Assembly (NCBI RefSeq): GCF_004135385.1
Contig: NZ_CP035493.1
Location: 2,857,440 to 2,921,439 of the forward strand
Reading direction: 5' to 3'
Length of the DNA stretch: 64,000 nt
Origin: Xylanimonas protaetiae
Lineage (GTDB): Bacteria > Actinomycetota > Actinomycetes > Actinomycetales > Cellulomonadaceae
The notes beneath the pieces are model-generated. The model ran no database searches. It worked only from the letters and a program-made list of their open reading frames with translations, and was not told the origin of the DNA. Below are positions 36,501 to 44,766 of this stretch, piece after piece; within the stretch, counting starts at the first letter, position 1, and each line of letters starts with the position of its first letter. A program made the position numbers and the translations under genes.

Positions 36501-37139
36501 ATGACGACCGCGCTGGTGACCGGCTTCGAGCCCTTCGGCGGCGACGCCGTCAACGCCTCCTGGGAGGCGGTGCGCTCGCTCACGGCCACGTGGGACGACG
36601 ACGCCGCGCTCGTCCCGCTGCTGCTCCCCGTCACGTTCGACGGTGCCGCCGCCGCGCTCACCCGGGCCGTCGCCGACCACCGCCCCGACGTCGTCGTCGC
36701 CGTCGGCCTCGCGAGCGGGACCACGGCCGTGCGCCTGGAGCGCGTCGCGGTCAACGTCGTCGACGCCCGCATCCCCGACAACGCCGGGGCGCAGCCCGTC
36801 GACGTCCCCGTCGTCGACGGCGGACCCACCGCCTACCTGTCCACGCTGCCGCTCAAGGGGGCGCTCGCCGCGCTGGGCGCCGCGGGCGTGCCCGCCGTCG
36901 TGTCCAACACCGCGGGCACCTACGTCTGCAACGCCGCGTTCTACGCGCTCCGTCACGCGACCGAGGGGACGGGCGCCCGGGCCGGGTTCGTCCACGTGCC
37001 CGCGCTCGGGGACCTCGCGGCCGACCGGTCCGACGCCGCGGCGCTCGCCGACGCGCTCCGGGTCGTCGTGCGGACGGCGCTCGCGGCCGCACGCGGGGAG
37101 GCGGAGGAGCCGGTCGTCGCGGCGGGCGCGGAGCACTGA
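36501..37139 (+). CDS. pcp: Pyroglutamyl-peptidase I
   Basis: A 212-residue cysteine peptidase that removes N-terminal pyroglutamate from peptides. The Glu-Cys-His triad is visible in RLERVAVN, SNTAGTYVCNAAF and GFVHVPAL. The N-terminus MTTALVTGFEPFGGDAVN is characteristic. ATG lies 6 nt after TACCGT (36489-36494), another leaderless layout. It is convergent with a very small reverse-strand gene. Confidence 0.92.
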   Translation: MTTALVTGFEPFGGDAVNASWEAVRSLTATWDDDAALVPLLLPVTFDGAAAALTRAVADHRPDVVVAVGLASGTTAVRLERVAVNVVDARIPDNAGAQPVDVPVVDGGPTAYLSTLPLKGALAALGAAGVPAVVSNTAGTYVCNAAFYALRHATEGTGARAGFVHVPALGDLAADRSDAAALADALRVVVRTALAAARGEAEEPVVAAGAEH

Positions 37140-37216
37140 CGGCGGGGGATGGTCGACGGCGGGCACGCCCCGCGCGTCGCGGCGTCGCGGCATCGCCGCC
37201 GCGCGCCGGCGGGACC

Positions 37217-37333
37217 TCAGACGGTCACGATCGGCAGGCAGAGCACGATGCCGAGCAGCGCACCCAGCAGCAGGGGGCGGCGCAGGCTGGCAGCGAAGGT
37301 CTTGCGCTCGATGACGACGGTCTGCTCGGCCAT
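37217..37333 (-). CDS. Putative 38-residue single-pass membrane peptide
   Basis: A 39-codon reverse-strand frame with ATG at 37333 and TGA at 37217. The predicted peptide starts MAEQTVVIERKTFAASLRR, then has one hydrophobic stretch rich in Leu, Gly and Ile to the C-terminus, ending LCLPIVTV. AGAGGA lies 5-10 nt before the ATG. The basic patch before the helix predicts that the N-terminus stays in the cytoplasm. It is too short for standard gene callers. No family is recognised. It sits alone between pcp and uvrB; the 258 nt between its start and uvrB contain nothing else I can identify apart from the uvrB promoter. Confidence 0.5.
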   Translation of the reverse strand: MAEQTVVIERKTFAASLRRPLLLGALLGIVLCLPIVTV

Positions 37334-37591
37334 GGGGTCCTCTTCCGGCGGGGGCGTCGCCCGGCCGGACGGCCGTGCGTTCCTCGACGATCAGCCCGTG
37401 ACCTGGCCCGATGGGGGTGCGCCGGGGCACGCTGAGCAGGGGACGTGGCGCGAAGGAGTACGGCGGTGGCGCCCGCTGAGCGGTGCGCCCGCCGGGCCGG
37501 GGAGGCGCGGTGCGGGAGAGGAGCGACCAGGCCGGACGACCGGGGCGCGCGACGGGGCCCGCGTGTCGTCCCCTCGTCCTACGGTGGACCC

Positions 37592-39697
37592 ATGCGACCC
37601 GTGACCGACCTGCAGCGCACGGTGGCCCCGTTCGAGGTCATCAGCGAGTACACGCCGTCGGGCGACCAGCCCTCCGCGATCGCCGACCTGACCCAGCGCA
37701 TCCAGGCGGGCGAGAAGGACGTCGTCCTGCTCGGCGCGACCGGCACGGGCAAGTCGGCGACGACGGCCTGGCTCATCGAGCAGCTCCAGCGCCCGACGCT
37801 CGTCATGGCGCCGAACAAGACGCTCGCCGCGCAGCTCGCCACGGAGTTCCGCGAGCTGCTCCCGAACAACGCGGTCGAGTACTTCGTGAGCTACTACGAC
37901 TACTACCAGCCCGAGGCGTACATCGCGCAGACGGACACCTACATCGAGAAGGACTCGTCGATCAACGACGAGGTCGAGCGCCTGCGCCACTCGGCGACGT
38001 CGAGCCTCCTCACGCGGCGCGACGTCGTCGTCGTCGCCTCGGTGTCCTGCATCTACGGCCTCGGCACCCCGCAGGAGTACGTGGACCGCATGGTGCGGCT
38101 CGACGTCGGCGACGAGGTGGACCGCGACCAGCTCCTGCGGCGCTTCGTGCAGATGCAGTACGCGCGCAACGACGTCGCGTTCACGCGCGGCACCTTCCGC
38201 GTGCGCGGCGACACCGTGGAGATCATCCCGGTGTACGAGGAGCTCGCGGTGCGCATCGAGTTCTTCGGCGACGAGATCGAGTCGATCCAGACGCTGCACC
38301 CGCTCACGGGCGACGTCGTCCGCGACGAGCGGTCGGTGTACCTGTTCCCGGCGACGCACTACGTCGCCGGCCCGGAGCGCATGGAGCGCGCGATCACCGG
38401 CATCGAGAAGGAGCTCGAGGACCGCCTCGCCGTCCTGGAGAAGCAGAACAAGCTCCTCGAGGCGCAGCGCCTGCGCATGCGCACCACCTACGACATCGAG
38501 ATGATGCGGCAGATCGGCTCGTGCAGCGGCATCGAGAACTACTCGCTGCACATCGACGGCCGCGAGCCCGGCACGCCGCCGAACACGCTCCTCGACTACT
38601 TCCCCGAGGACTTCCTGCTGGTCATCGACGAGTCGCACGTGACCGTGCCGCAGATCGGCGCGATGTTCGAGGGCGACATGTCCCGCAAGCGGTCGCTCGT
38701 CGAGCACGGCTTCCGCCTGCCGTCCGCGATGGACAACCGGCCGCTGCGCTGGGAGGAGTTCGTCGAGAGGATCGGGCAGACCGTGTACCTGTCCGCGACG
38801 CCGGGGGAGTACGAGACGTCGCTGTCCGACGGCGTCGTCGAGCAGATCATCCGCCCCACCGGCCTGGTCGACCCCGAGGTCATCGTCAAGCCGACCACCG
38901 GCCAGATCGACGACCTGCTGCACGAGATCCGCGAGCGCGTCGAGCGCGACGAGCGCGTCCTGGTCACCACGCTGACGAAGAAGATGGCCGAGGACCTCAC
39001 CGACTACTTCCTCGAGAAGGGCGTCAAGGTCCAGTACCTGCACTCCGACGTCGACACGCTGCGCCGCGTCGAGCTGCTGCGCGAGCTGCGGCTCGGCCAG
39101 TTCGACGTGCTCGTCGGCATCAACCTGCTGCGCGAGGGCCTCGACCTGCCCGAGGTCTCCCTCGTGTCGATCCTCGACGCCGACAAGGAGGGCTTCCTGC
39201 GCTCGGCGCGGTCCCTCATCCAGACCATCGGCCGCGCCGCGCGAAACGTGTCGGGCCAGGTGCACATGTACGCCGACAAGATCACCCCGGCGATGGCGAC
39301 CGCCCTGGAGGAGACGACGCGGCGCCGCGAGAAGCAGATCGCCTACAACACCGCGAACGGCATCGACCCGCAGCCGCTGCGCAAGAAGATCGCGGACGTC
39401 ACCGACATGCTCGCGCGCGAGGACATCGACACCCAGCAGCTGCTCGCCGGCGGGTACCGCAAGCCGGCCGAGCGCCGGGCGAAGGCGCCCGTGCCCGGCA
39501 GCCCCAAGGAGGGCGCCACGACGGGCAACCGTCTGGCCGGCGCTGCCTCGGGCGAGCTCGCCGCGCTCATCCAGGAGCTGTCCGACCAGATGCACGCCGC
39601 CGCGGGAGAGCTCCAGTTCGAGGTCGCGGCCCGCCTGCGCGACGAGATCTCAGGACTCAAGAAAGAGCTCCGGCAGATGACCGACGCGACGTCATGA
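37592..39697 (+). CDS. uvrB: Excinuclease ABC subunit B
   Basis: A 701-residue UvrB, the damage-verifying helicase-like core of nucleotide excision repair. Walker A GATGTGKS, the beta-hairpin with [10 protein letters not shown] and the helicase motifs ([19 protein letters not shown]) are all present. The C-terminal UVR domain ([20 protein letters not shown]) contacts UvrC. ATG 37592 is chosen for the TACGGT box 6 nt upstream; the longer upstream frame is Arg-rich and unlike UvrB. I see no SOS box here, in contrast to uvrA. Its end is followed at once by the promoter of the riboswitch. Confidence 0.97.
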   Translation: MRPVTDLQRTVAPFEVISEYTPSGDQPSAIADLTQRIQAGEKDVVLLGATGTGKSATTAWLIEQLQRPTLVMAPNKTLAAQLATEFRELLPNNAVEYFVSYYDYYQPEAYIAQTDTYIEKDSSINDEVERLRHSATSSLLTRRDVVVVASVSCIYGLGTPQEYVDRMVRLDVGDEVDRDQLLRRFVQMQYARNDVAFTRGTFRVRGDTVEIIPVYEELAVRIEFFGDEIESIQTLHPLTGDVVRDERSVYLFPATHYVAGPERMERAITGIEKELEDRLAVLEKQNKLLEAQRLRMRTTYDIEMMRQIGSCSGIENYSLHIDGREPGTPPNTLLDYFPEDFLLVIDESHVTVPQIGAMFEGDMSRKRSLVEHGFRLPSAMDNRPLRWEEFVERIGQTVYLSATPGEYETSLSDGVVEQIIRPTGLVDPEVIVKPTTGQIDDLLHEIRERVERDERVLVTTLTKKMAEDLTDYFLEKGVKVQYLHSDVDTLRRVELLRELRLGQFDVLVGINLLREGLDLPEVSLVSILDADKEGFLRSARSLIQTIGRAARNVSGQVHMYADKITPAMATALEETTRRREKQIAYNTANGIDPQPLRKKIADVTDMLAREDIDTQQLLAGGYRKPAERRAKAPVPGSPKEGATTGNRLAGAASGELAALIQELSDQMHAAAGELQFEVAARLRDEISGLKKELRQMTDATS

Positions 39698-39702
39698 TCC
39701 GC

Positions 39703-39708
39703 TAGGAT
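39703..39708 (+). promoter_or_regulatory. -10 box of the riboswitch-terC transcript
   Basis: TAGGAT lies 5 nt after the uvrB stop and places the transcript start at about 39715, just where the riboswitch aptamer begins. Confidence 0.6.
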
Positions 39709-39710
39709 CC

Positions 39711-39835
39711 TCGGCTGAAGGGGAGTACCTGATTCGGGGGAGTCGACAACACGGTAGGCGACGAAGCCTGCCCGGCTGCCTCGCCCGTGCCACGCGGGTT
39801 GGAAGACCTTCGGTGTTCTGCCGTACCCACCGAAG
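39711..39835 (+). promoter_or_regulatory. yybP-ykoY (manganese) riboswitch upstream of terC genes
   Basis: The leader contains the aptamer hallmarks of yybP-ykoY: GAAGGGGAGTACC at the 5' side, an internal CCCGGCT loop segment and GGAAGACCTTC at the 3' side, with P1 formed by GAAGG (39717-39721) and CCTTC (39807-39811). A second hairpin, CTTCGGTG (39808-39815) with CACCGAAG (39828-39835), uses the same 3' strand as P1, so the two folds exclude each other and can form the switch. Family members sense Mn2+ and control MntP, P-type ATPase or TerC exporters, which fits the next two genes. No T tract is visible, so control may be at translation or by another terminator. Confidence 0.85.
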
Positions 39836-39862
39836 CGTCACTCCGCGAAAGGCCACGAACCC

Positions 39863-40864
39863 GTGACTGTTCCCGTCCTCGCCTGGGTCCTGACCGTCGG
39901 CGCCATCCTCGGCATGCTGGCGGTCGACTACGTCGGGCACGTCCGCACCCCGCACACGCCCTCCCTCAAGGAGGCCGCCCGGTGGTCCGCTGTGTACGTC
40001 GGCGTCGCCCTCGTGTTCGGCGTCGTCGTGTGGGCCGTCTGGGGTGGCGACTTCGGCGAGCAGTACTTCGCCGGCTACGTCACCGAGAAGTCCCTCAGCG
40101 TCGACAACCTGTTCGTGTTCGTGCTGATCATGTCGACCTTCCGGGTGCCGCGGCAGTACCAGCAGAAGGTGCTGCTGGTCGGCATCACCGTCGCGCTCGT
40201 GCTGCGGACGGTCTTCATCCTGCTCGGCGCCGCGGCCATCGCGAGCTTCTCCTGGGTGTTCTACCTGTTCGGCCTGTTCCTGGTGTGGACGGCGATCGCC
40301 CAGGTGCGGCACGCCAGGGACCACGACGAGGAGTTCACCGAGAACGGCGTGCTGCGGCTCGTGCGCCGCGTGCTGCCGACGACCGACGAGTTCGTCGGGG
40401 ACCGCCTCACCAAGAAGGTGGACGGCAAGCGTCTCATCACGCCGATGCTCGTGGTCATGATCGCGATCGGCTCCGCCGACCTGCTCTTCGCCGTCGACTC
40501 GATCCCGGCGATCTTCGGGCTCACCGAGGAGACCTACCTCGTCTTCGCGGCCAACGCGTTCTCGCTGCTGGGCCTGCGCCAGCTCTTCTTCCTCGTCGAC
40601 GGGCTCCTCGACCGCCTCGTCTACCTGGGATACGGCCTGGCCGCGATCCTCGGGTTCATCGGCGCCAAGCTCCTGGTGCACGCGCTGCACACCAACGAGC
40701 TGCCGTTCCTCAACGGCGGCCGCCACGTCACGGTCATCCCGGAGATCCCCACCGAGCTGTCCCTCGGCGTCATCGTGGCCGTCCTGACGGTCACGACGCT
40801 CGCCTCGCTGCACCACGACCGGCGCGCCCGCGCCCACGTCCGCCCGACGCCGGAAGGCCACTGA
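39863..40864 (+). CDS. TerC-family membrane protein 1 (probable manganese exporter)
   Basis: A 333-residue polytopic membrane protein of the TerC/Alx family. It has about nine hydrophobic segments and the acidic intramembrane motifs SVDNLFVFVLIM and FAVDSIPAIFGL, thought to bind metal. A charged loop sits between residues about 148 and 190. Family members under this riboswitch export Mn2+, some probably metallating exported proteins. GTG start has GAAAGG 10-15 nt upstream. A paralogue follows after 6 nt, so both are on the same riboswitch-controlled transcript. It was formerly named for tellurite resistance; that role is not implied here. Confidence 0.9.
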   Translation: MTVPVLAWVLTVGAILGMLAVDYVGHVRTPHTPSLKEAARWSAVYVGVALVFGVVVWAVWGGDFGEQYFAGYVTEKSLSVDNLFVFVLIMSTFRVPRQYQQKVLLVGITVALVLRTVFILLGAAAIASFSWVFYLFGLFLVWTAIAQVRHARDHDEEFTENGVLRLVRRVLPTTDEFVGDRLTKKVDGKRLITPMLVVMIAIGSADLLFAVDSIPAIFGLTEETYLVFAANAFSLLGLRQLFFLVDGLLDRLVYLGYGLAAILGFIGAKLLVHALHTNELPFLNGGRHVTVIPEIPTELSLGVIVAVLTVTTLASLHHDRRARAHVRPTPEGH

Positions 40865-40870
40865 TCACCG

Positions 40871-41851
40871 ATGGTTCACGAGCTGCCGACCTGGTTCCAG
40901 GTCGTCTCCCTGGTCGCGATGGTCGGGCTGCTGCTGGCCGACCTGGTCATCGTCGGCCGTCGGCCGCACGTGCCCTCCGTGCGCGAGTCCGCGCTGTGGG
41001 TCGGGTTCTACGTGGCCCTCGCGCTCGTCTTCGGCGGCATCCTGTGGGCGGTCGGCGGGCAGGCGCCCGCCGCCGAGTTCGTGGCCGGATGGGTCACGGA
41101 GTACTCGCTGTCGGTCGACAACCTGTTCGTGTTCGTGCTGATCATGACCAGGTTCGCGGTGCCGCGGCAGTACCAGCAGCGCGTCCTCATGGTGGGCATC
41201 ATCGTCGCGCTCGTGCTGCGCGCCGGGTTCATCCTCGCCGGTGCCGCCGTGCTCACCCGGTTCACCTGGGTGTTCTACCTGTTCGGTGCGTTCCTCGTGT
41301 ACACCGCGATCAGCCTGCTGCGCGGCGACGACGACGAGGAGTACAAGGAGAACCGGCTCATCCGGACGCTCCGCCGTGCCCTGCCGCTGCACCACGAGTA
41401 CGACGGGGGCGCGCTGCGCACCACCGTGGACGGCAAGCGGCTGTTCACCCCGATGGTCGTCGTCTTCGTCGCGATCGGGTCCACGGACGTGCTCTTCGCT
41501 CTCGACTCCATCCCCGCGATCTTCGGCCTCACGCGCGACCCGTTCATCGTGTTCAGCACGAACCTGTTCGCGCTCATGGGCCTGCGCCAGCTCTACTTCC
41601 TGCTCGGCGGCCTGCTCGAGCGGCTCGTGTACCTGCCGTACGCGCTCGCCGTCATCCTCGGGTTCATCGGCGTCAAGCTGGTGCTCGAGGCCATGCACGA
41701 GAACACGCTGCCGTTCGTGAACCACGGCCACCACATCGGCTGGGCGCCCGCGATCCCGATCTGGGTGTCGCTCTCCGTCATCCTGGGCTCGCTGGTGGTC
41801 GCCACGGTCGCGAGCCTGCTGCGCACGCGGCGCGCGGCGCTGGCCGACTGA
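40871..41851 (+). CDS. TerC-family membrane protein 2 (probable manganese exporter)
   Basis: A 326-residue paralogue of the preceding TerC protein, with the same motifs (SVDNLFVFVLIM, FALDSIPAIFGL) and overall helix layout. The N-terminus and the charged central loop differ most, which suggests an old duplication. It begins 6 nt after the first gene and has no promoter of its own that I can see. The two may form a heteromer or act under different conditions. The stop is 28 nt from the end of a convergent gene, with no clear hairpin between. Confidence 0.9.
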   Translation: MVHELPTWFQVVSLVAMVGLLLADLVIVGRRPHVPSVRESALWVGFYVALALVFGGILWAVGGQAPAAEFVAGWVTEYSLSVDNLFVFVLIMTRFAVPRQYQQRVLMVGIIVALVLRAGFILAGAAVLTRFTWVFYLFGAFLVYTAISLLRGDDDEEYKENRLIRTLRRALPLHHEYDGGALRTTVDGKRLFTPMVVVFVAIGSTDVLFALDSIPAIFGLTRDPFIVFSTNLFALMGLRQLYFLLGGLLERLVYLPYALAVILGFIGVKLVLEAMHENTLPFVNHGHHIGWAPAIPIWVSLSVILGSLVVATVASLLRTRRAALAD

Positions 41852-41879
41852 GGCCGAGGGCGGGTCCGTACGGCGGGCG

Positions 41880-42443
41880 TCAGCGCAGCGCGTCGAGCCA
41901 GCGCCGGGCCTCACGTGGCGTGCGCAGGCGCACGACCCGCGGGTCGTGCGCGGCGAGCGCGACGTACCGCGCCCGGTAGCCCTCGTGCTGCGTCCATGCC
42001 CAGCGCACGATGTTCTGCTCCGGGTCCCGCTTGACCAGGTTCGCCAGACGCTCCCGGTTGCCGTGCCACAGACGGCGCCGGGTCACGCCGCGCGCCACGG
42101 TCCGCCAGACGACGCGGGGCATGACGACGCGCCGCGGGTAGTCGAGCCATGCGACGACGTCGGCGCCGTCGAGCATCCCCTCGAGCCTGGTGTTCCAGTT
42201 CCCGTCGATCGCCCAGCCGCCCGCACCCGGCCCGGCCAGGAACGCGGCGAGGCGCTCGTGCGCGTCGGGCAGGTCGCGGTACTGCCACCCGGCGTCCCAG
42301 AAGACCTCGTCGAGCTCGAGGTGCGGCACGCCGAGCCGCGCGGCGACGGCACGGGCGAACGTCGTCTTGCCCGCCCCGGAGTTCCCGACGACGCGGACCG
42401 TGCGCGGGGCGGCCTCGACCGTCCCGCCCACCGGCGTCGTCAC
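41880..42443 (-). CDS. P-loop nucleotide kinase-like protein
   Basis: A 187-residue protein with Walker A GNSGAGKTTFARAVA near the N-terminus, followed by LGVPHLELDEVFWDAGW as in adenylate-kinase-like topology modulation proteins (FlaR family). AIDGNWNTRLEGML and a Trp- and Arg-rich helix region (RRRLWHGNRERLANL) lie where such proteins bind their substrate. The substrate is unknown. GTG 42443 is chosen because it overlaps the stop of the upstream YciI-like gene by 4 nt; the frame is open further but inside that gene. Confidence 0.7.
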   Translation of the reverse strand: MTTPVGGTVEAAPRTVRVVGNSGAGKTTFARAVAARLGVPHLELDEVFWDAGWQYRDLPDAHERLAAFLAGPGAGGWAIDGNWNTRLEGMLDGADVVAWLDYPRRVVMPRVVWRTVARGVTRRRLWHGNRERLANLVKRDPEQNIVRWAWTQHEGYRARYVALAAHDPRVVRLRTPREARRWLDALR

Positions 42444-42730
42444 CGGCCCAGCGACCCGATGACGGGAACCCACGCGCGCACCACGCGCTCCGCGACGAGG
42501 CCCTCACGGCGGAACGGGTCGTCGTCGAGCAGCGCGGCCGCGGCGTCGGCGTCGGGTGCCTCGACGATCAGCAGCGCGCCGCCCACGCCGTCGGCGGCGG
42601 GGAGCGGCCCGGAGACGACGACGCTGCCGGCGTCGTGGAGCGCGCCCAGGAAGGCGCGGTGCTCGGGCCGGAACGCGTCGAGGCGGGCGGGGTCGGGGGC
42701 GTAGACGTAGGTCACGGCGAAGACGGCCAT
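42440..42730 (-). CDS. YciI-like protein
   Basis: A 96-residue dimeric alpha+beta barrel protein. The start MAVFAVTYVYAPDPARLDAFRPEHRAF contains the His that YciI proteins keep, and the later segment ADAAAALLDDDPFRREGL contains the conserved DPF motif. YCII domains occur in degradation pathways and with sigma factors, but function here is unknown. ATG 42730 has TTGGAT (42743-42738) 7 nt upstream; ATG 42739 would overlap that box. Confidence 0.82.
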   Translation of the reverse strand: MAVFAVTYVYAPDPARLDAFRPEHRAFLGALHDAGSVVVSGPLPAADGVGGALLIVEAPDADAAAALLDDDPFRREGLVAERVVRAWVPVIGSLGR

Positions 42731-42753
42731 GCGGGCCATCCAAGCAGACTCGC

Positions 42754-42803
42754 CCTCGACCTGAGGTCGAGGCTGACCCTCCACCTCACGGTGAGGGTCA
42801 GCC
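42754..42803 (-). terminator. Two overlapping hairpins after the hydrolase gene
   Basis: On the reverse strand the hydrolase stop is followed by a 14-bp stem (42771-42785 with 42790-42803, one bulged base) and then an 8-bp stem (42754-42761 with 42765-42772). The two share bases 42771-42772. The longer is the likely terminator of the hydrolase gene. Confidence 0.65.
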
Positions 42804-42811
42804 GGTGAGTG

Positions 42812-43651
42812 TCAGGCGGTGGCCAGCGCGTGCGACGTCGCCCAGCTGAGGGCGTAGTCCGCGATCTCCTCCCAGCCGGCCTGGGAGACCATCCGGTGGG
42901 TCCGGCCCGCGTACTCCTTGTACTCGACGACGGCGGGGCCGCTCGCCCGGTACTTCTTCACGATGGCCTTGCCGATGGCCGGCGGCACGACGTGGTCCTT
43001 GCCGCCCGTGATGACCAGCAGGGGAGCGCGGTCGGCGCGGCCGAAGTCGACCTTCGAGACGCCCTTGCCGCGGATCGCCCCGGAGACGCCCTCGAAGAAG
43101 ACCTGGTTGTAGCTGTTGACGGCCTGCTCCTTCCAGAGCCGGTCCGACTCGGCGTGCGTGAGGTCGTTGCCGAACGTGAAGTGGAAGTGGCGCTTGCTCA
43201 GGGGCTTGGCACCGTGGCGGTCGAACGGGTTCGAGAGGATCGGCGTACCCGTCCACGCGGTGCTCAGCGGCAGGGTCGGGATGCCGGCGGGCTGCCCGGG
43301 GGCGACGCCCACGTAGGCGACGCCGAGGCCACGGTCGGCCAGGAGCTGGGTGATGAGGCCGCCGAACGAGTGGCCCATGATGATCGGCTTCGTCGGCAGG
43401 GCGCGGATGATGCGCTCGTAGTGGTCGACGATCTTCGCCAGGCCGATGCCCTCCAGGGCCGACGGGTTGGTGCGGACGTCCTCGGGGGAGCGGTCGTCGA
43501 TGCCCGGCCACCCCGGGACGATGACCTCGTGGCCGGCGGCGCGGAACCGGGCGGCCCACGTGTCCCAGCTCTTCGGGGTCATCCAGAGGCCGTGGATGAG
43601 GACGATCGGGGGCAGCGCGTTCGCGCCGGGCTGCGAGGCGGTGGTGTTCAT
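42812..43651 (-). CDS. Alpha/beta hydrolase
   Basis: A 279-residue hydrolase. The oxyanion motif LIHGLW is near residue 19, the nucleophile elbow GHSFGG has Ser95, and later Asp (ITGGKDHVVPP) and His (GRTHRM) complete the triad. Length and motifs fit non-haem chloroperoxidase or esterase-like soluble hydrolases, but the substrate cannot be named. It is divergent from a TetR gene, with a perfect palindrome in between, so it is probably induced by the TetR ligand, perhaps its own substrate. The ATG has AAGGACC upstream, so this mRNA has a leader. Confidence 0.85.
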   Translation of the reverse strand: MNTTASQPGANALPPIVLIHGLWMTPKSWDTWAARFRAAGHEVIVPGWPGIDDRSPEDVRTNPSALEGIGLAKIVDHYERIIRALPTKPIIMGHSFGGLITQLLADRGLGVAYVGVAPGQPAGIPTLPLSTAWTGTPILSNPFDRHGAKPLSKRHFHFTFGNDLTHAESDRLWKEQAVNSYNQVFFEGVSGAIRGKGVSKVDFGRADRAPLLVITGGKDHVVPPAIGKAIVKKYRASGPAVVEYKEYAGRTHRMVSQAGWEEIADYALSWATSHALATA

Positions 43652-43703
43652 GACGTGGTCCTTGTCTGGCGGTGGGAGCCTCGGTGGTTCCCGTCTGGTT
43701 GGT

Positions 43704-43752
43704 AGAACGATCGTTCTTCTAGCGACATTCCCAACAACGAGACGGAACGTTC
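43704..43752. promoter_or_regulatory. TetR operator pair
   Basis: AGAACGATCGTTCT (43704-43717) is a perfect 14-nt palindrome. GAACGTTC (43745-43752) is a second, shorter one. Both carry the extension GTAGAACG in opposite orientation (43702-43709 and 43755-43748). The second runs into the -10 box TACCCT (43753-43758) of the TetR gene. Binding would control both divergent genes. Confidence 0.75.
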
Positions 43753-43764
43753 TACCCTGAGGGG

Positions 43765-44331
43765 GTGAAGTCCACGAGCACCGCCCGCGACAGGCTCCTC
43801 GAGGCCGCGACCCGCCTCTTCTACGCCGAGGGCATCCACACCGTCGGCGTCGACCGGATCGTCGCCGAGGGCCAGGTCACGCGCGCCACGTTCTATCGCC
43901 ACTTCCCTGGCAAGGAAGACCTCGTCGAAGCGTATGTCGGGGTCGAGGACGCCGCGATCCGTGCCGCGTTCGAGGCCGCGGCGTCGACGACGGACGACCC
44001 GCGCGAGCTCGCCGAGGCGCTCGTCGCGGGCATCGCCGAGGACGTCGCCCACCGGCACACGCGGGGCTGCCCGTTCATCAACGCGGCCGCCGAGTACCCC
44101 GAGCCGGCGTCGCCGGTGCGCGTCGCGGTGCGCGAGCACCGCGAGTGGTTCCGCGCGACGCTCGAGCAGGTCGCGGCAGGCGTCGGGCACCCGGACCCCG
44201 CCGCGGCGGCAGGTCAGCTCGTGCTGCTGCGCGACGCGGCGCTCGTCGGCGGCTACCTCGACGGCTGGGAGCGCGTCGAGGACGTCTTCGTGCGGTCGGC
44301 CCGGGAGGTGCTGGGCCTGACCGCCGCGTGA
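43765..44331 (+). CDS. TetR-family transcriptional regulator
   Basis: A 188-residue repressor. The N-terminal helix-turn-helix domain reads ATRLFYAEGIHTVGVDRIVA then ATFYRHFPGKEDLVEAYV. The C-terminal ligand domain contains RGCPFINAAAEYP, a segment seen in many regulators of aromatic or reactive small-molecule enzymes. GTG follows TACCCT by 6 nt. It is divergent from the alpha/beta hydrolase and almost certainly controls it and itself through the palindromes between them. The ligand is unknown. It ends 10 nt from a convergent gene. Confidence 0.9.
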   Translation: MKSTSTARDRLLEAATRLFYAEGIHTVGVDRIVAEGQVTRATFYRHFPGKEDLVEAYVGVEDAAIRAAFEAAASTTDDPRELAEALVAGIAEDVAHRHTRGCPFINAAAEYPEPASPVRVAVREHREWFRATLEQVAAGVGHPDPAAAAGQLVLLRDAALVGGYLDGWERVEDVFVRSAREVLGLTAA

Positions 44332-44341
44332 CCCCGCGGTG

Positions 44342-44686
44342 TCAACCGGCCGCGGAGGGGCGGACGCCCGCGCGCTCCGCGATGCGGGCGAGCTTGTCCG
44401 CCAGGAGCTCCAGGGAGTCGCCGCGGGTCCCGCGCAGGTGCTCGACCGCGCCCAGCGCGGTCACCGCGACGTCGAGCAGCTCCTCGACCACGTCGTCGAG
44501 CGTGTGCGTGACGCCCTTGCGCGGGTTCTGCCCCGTGACGCCGATGAACGCCGCGACCGCCTCGCCGTGCTCCTCGGAGACCTTGGCGATGCGGGCCCAC
44601 GTGACCGCCTCGGGGTCTCGCGCGTCGTCGTGGGCGTCGAGCCAGCGGCAGATCGCGACGAGGTCGCGGGCGGCGTCGGGGGTCAT
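44342..44686 (-). CDS. MazG-like nucleotide pyrophosphohydrolase-type protein
   Basis: A 114-residue all-alpha protein. KVSEEHGEAVAAFIG and DVVEELLDVAVTALG give the EExxE...ExxD metal-binding pattern of MazG-like NTP pyrophosphohydrolases, which clear abnormal nucleotides. ATG 44686 (MTPDAARDL) is chosen because the frame upstream runs through the uvrA promoter. It is divergent from uvrA, which could couple nucleotide sanitation and DNA repair, but that is inference. Confidence 0.75.
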   Translation of the reverse strand: MTPDAARDLVAICRWLDAHDDARDPEAVTWARIAKVSEEHGEAVAAFIGVTGQNPRKGVTHTLDDVVEELLDVAVTALGAVEHLRGTRGDSLELLADKLARIAERAGVRPSAAG

Positions 44687-44721
44687 GGGCCGATCATGTC
44701 GCACGTTCGGTGTCAGATGTG

Positions 44722-44760
44722 TCGAACATCTGTGCGATTGTCGGTGGGGCGACCTAGGAT
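44722..44760 (+). promoter_or_regulatory. SOS (LexA) box and leaderless promoter of uvrA
   Basis: TCGAACATCTGTGCGA (44722-44737) matches the Gram-positive LexA consensus TCGAACN4GTTCGA at 11 of 12 defined positions. It covers the expected -35 region of TAGGAT (44755-44760), which lies 6 nt before the uvrA GTG. A further inverted repeat, CAGATGT/ACATCTG (44714-44732), overlaps the box. Confidence 0.7.
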
Positions 44761-44766
44761 GCACGG

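Noticed and set aside
37445-37591. Upstream extension of UvrB
   Set aside because: Arg-rich, unlike UvrB, and it would cover the TACGGT box.
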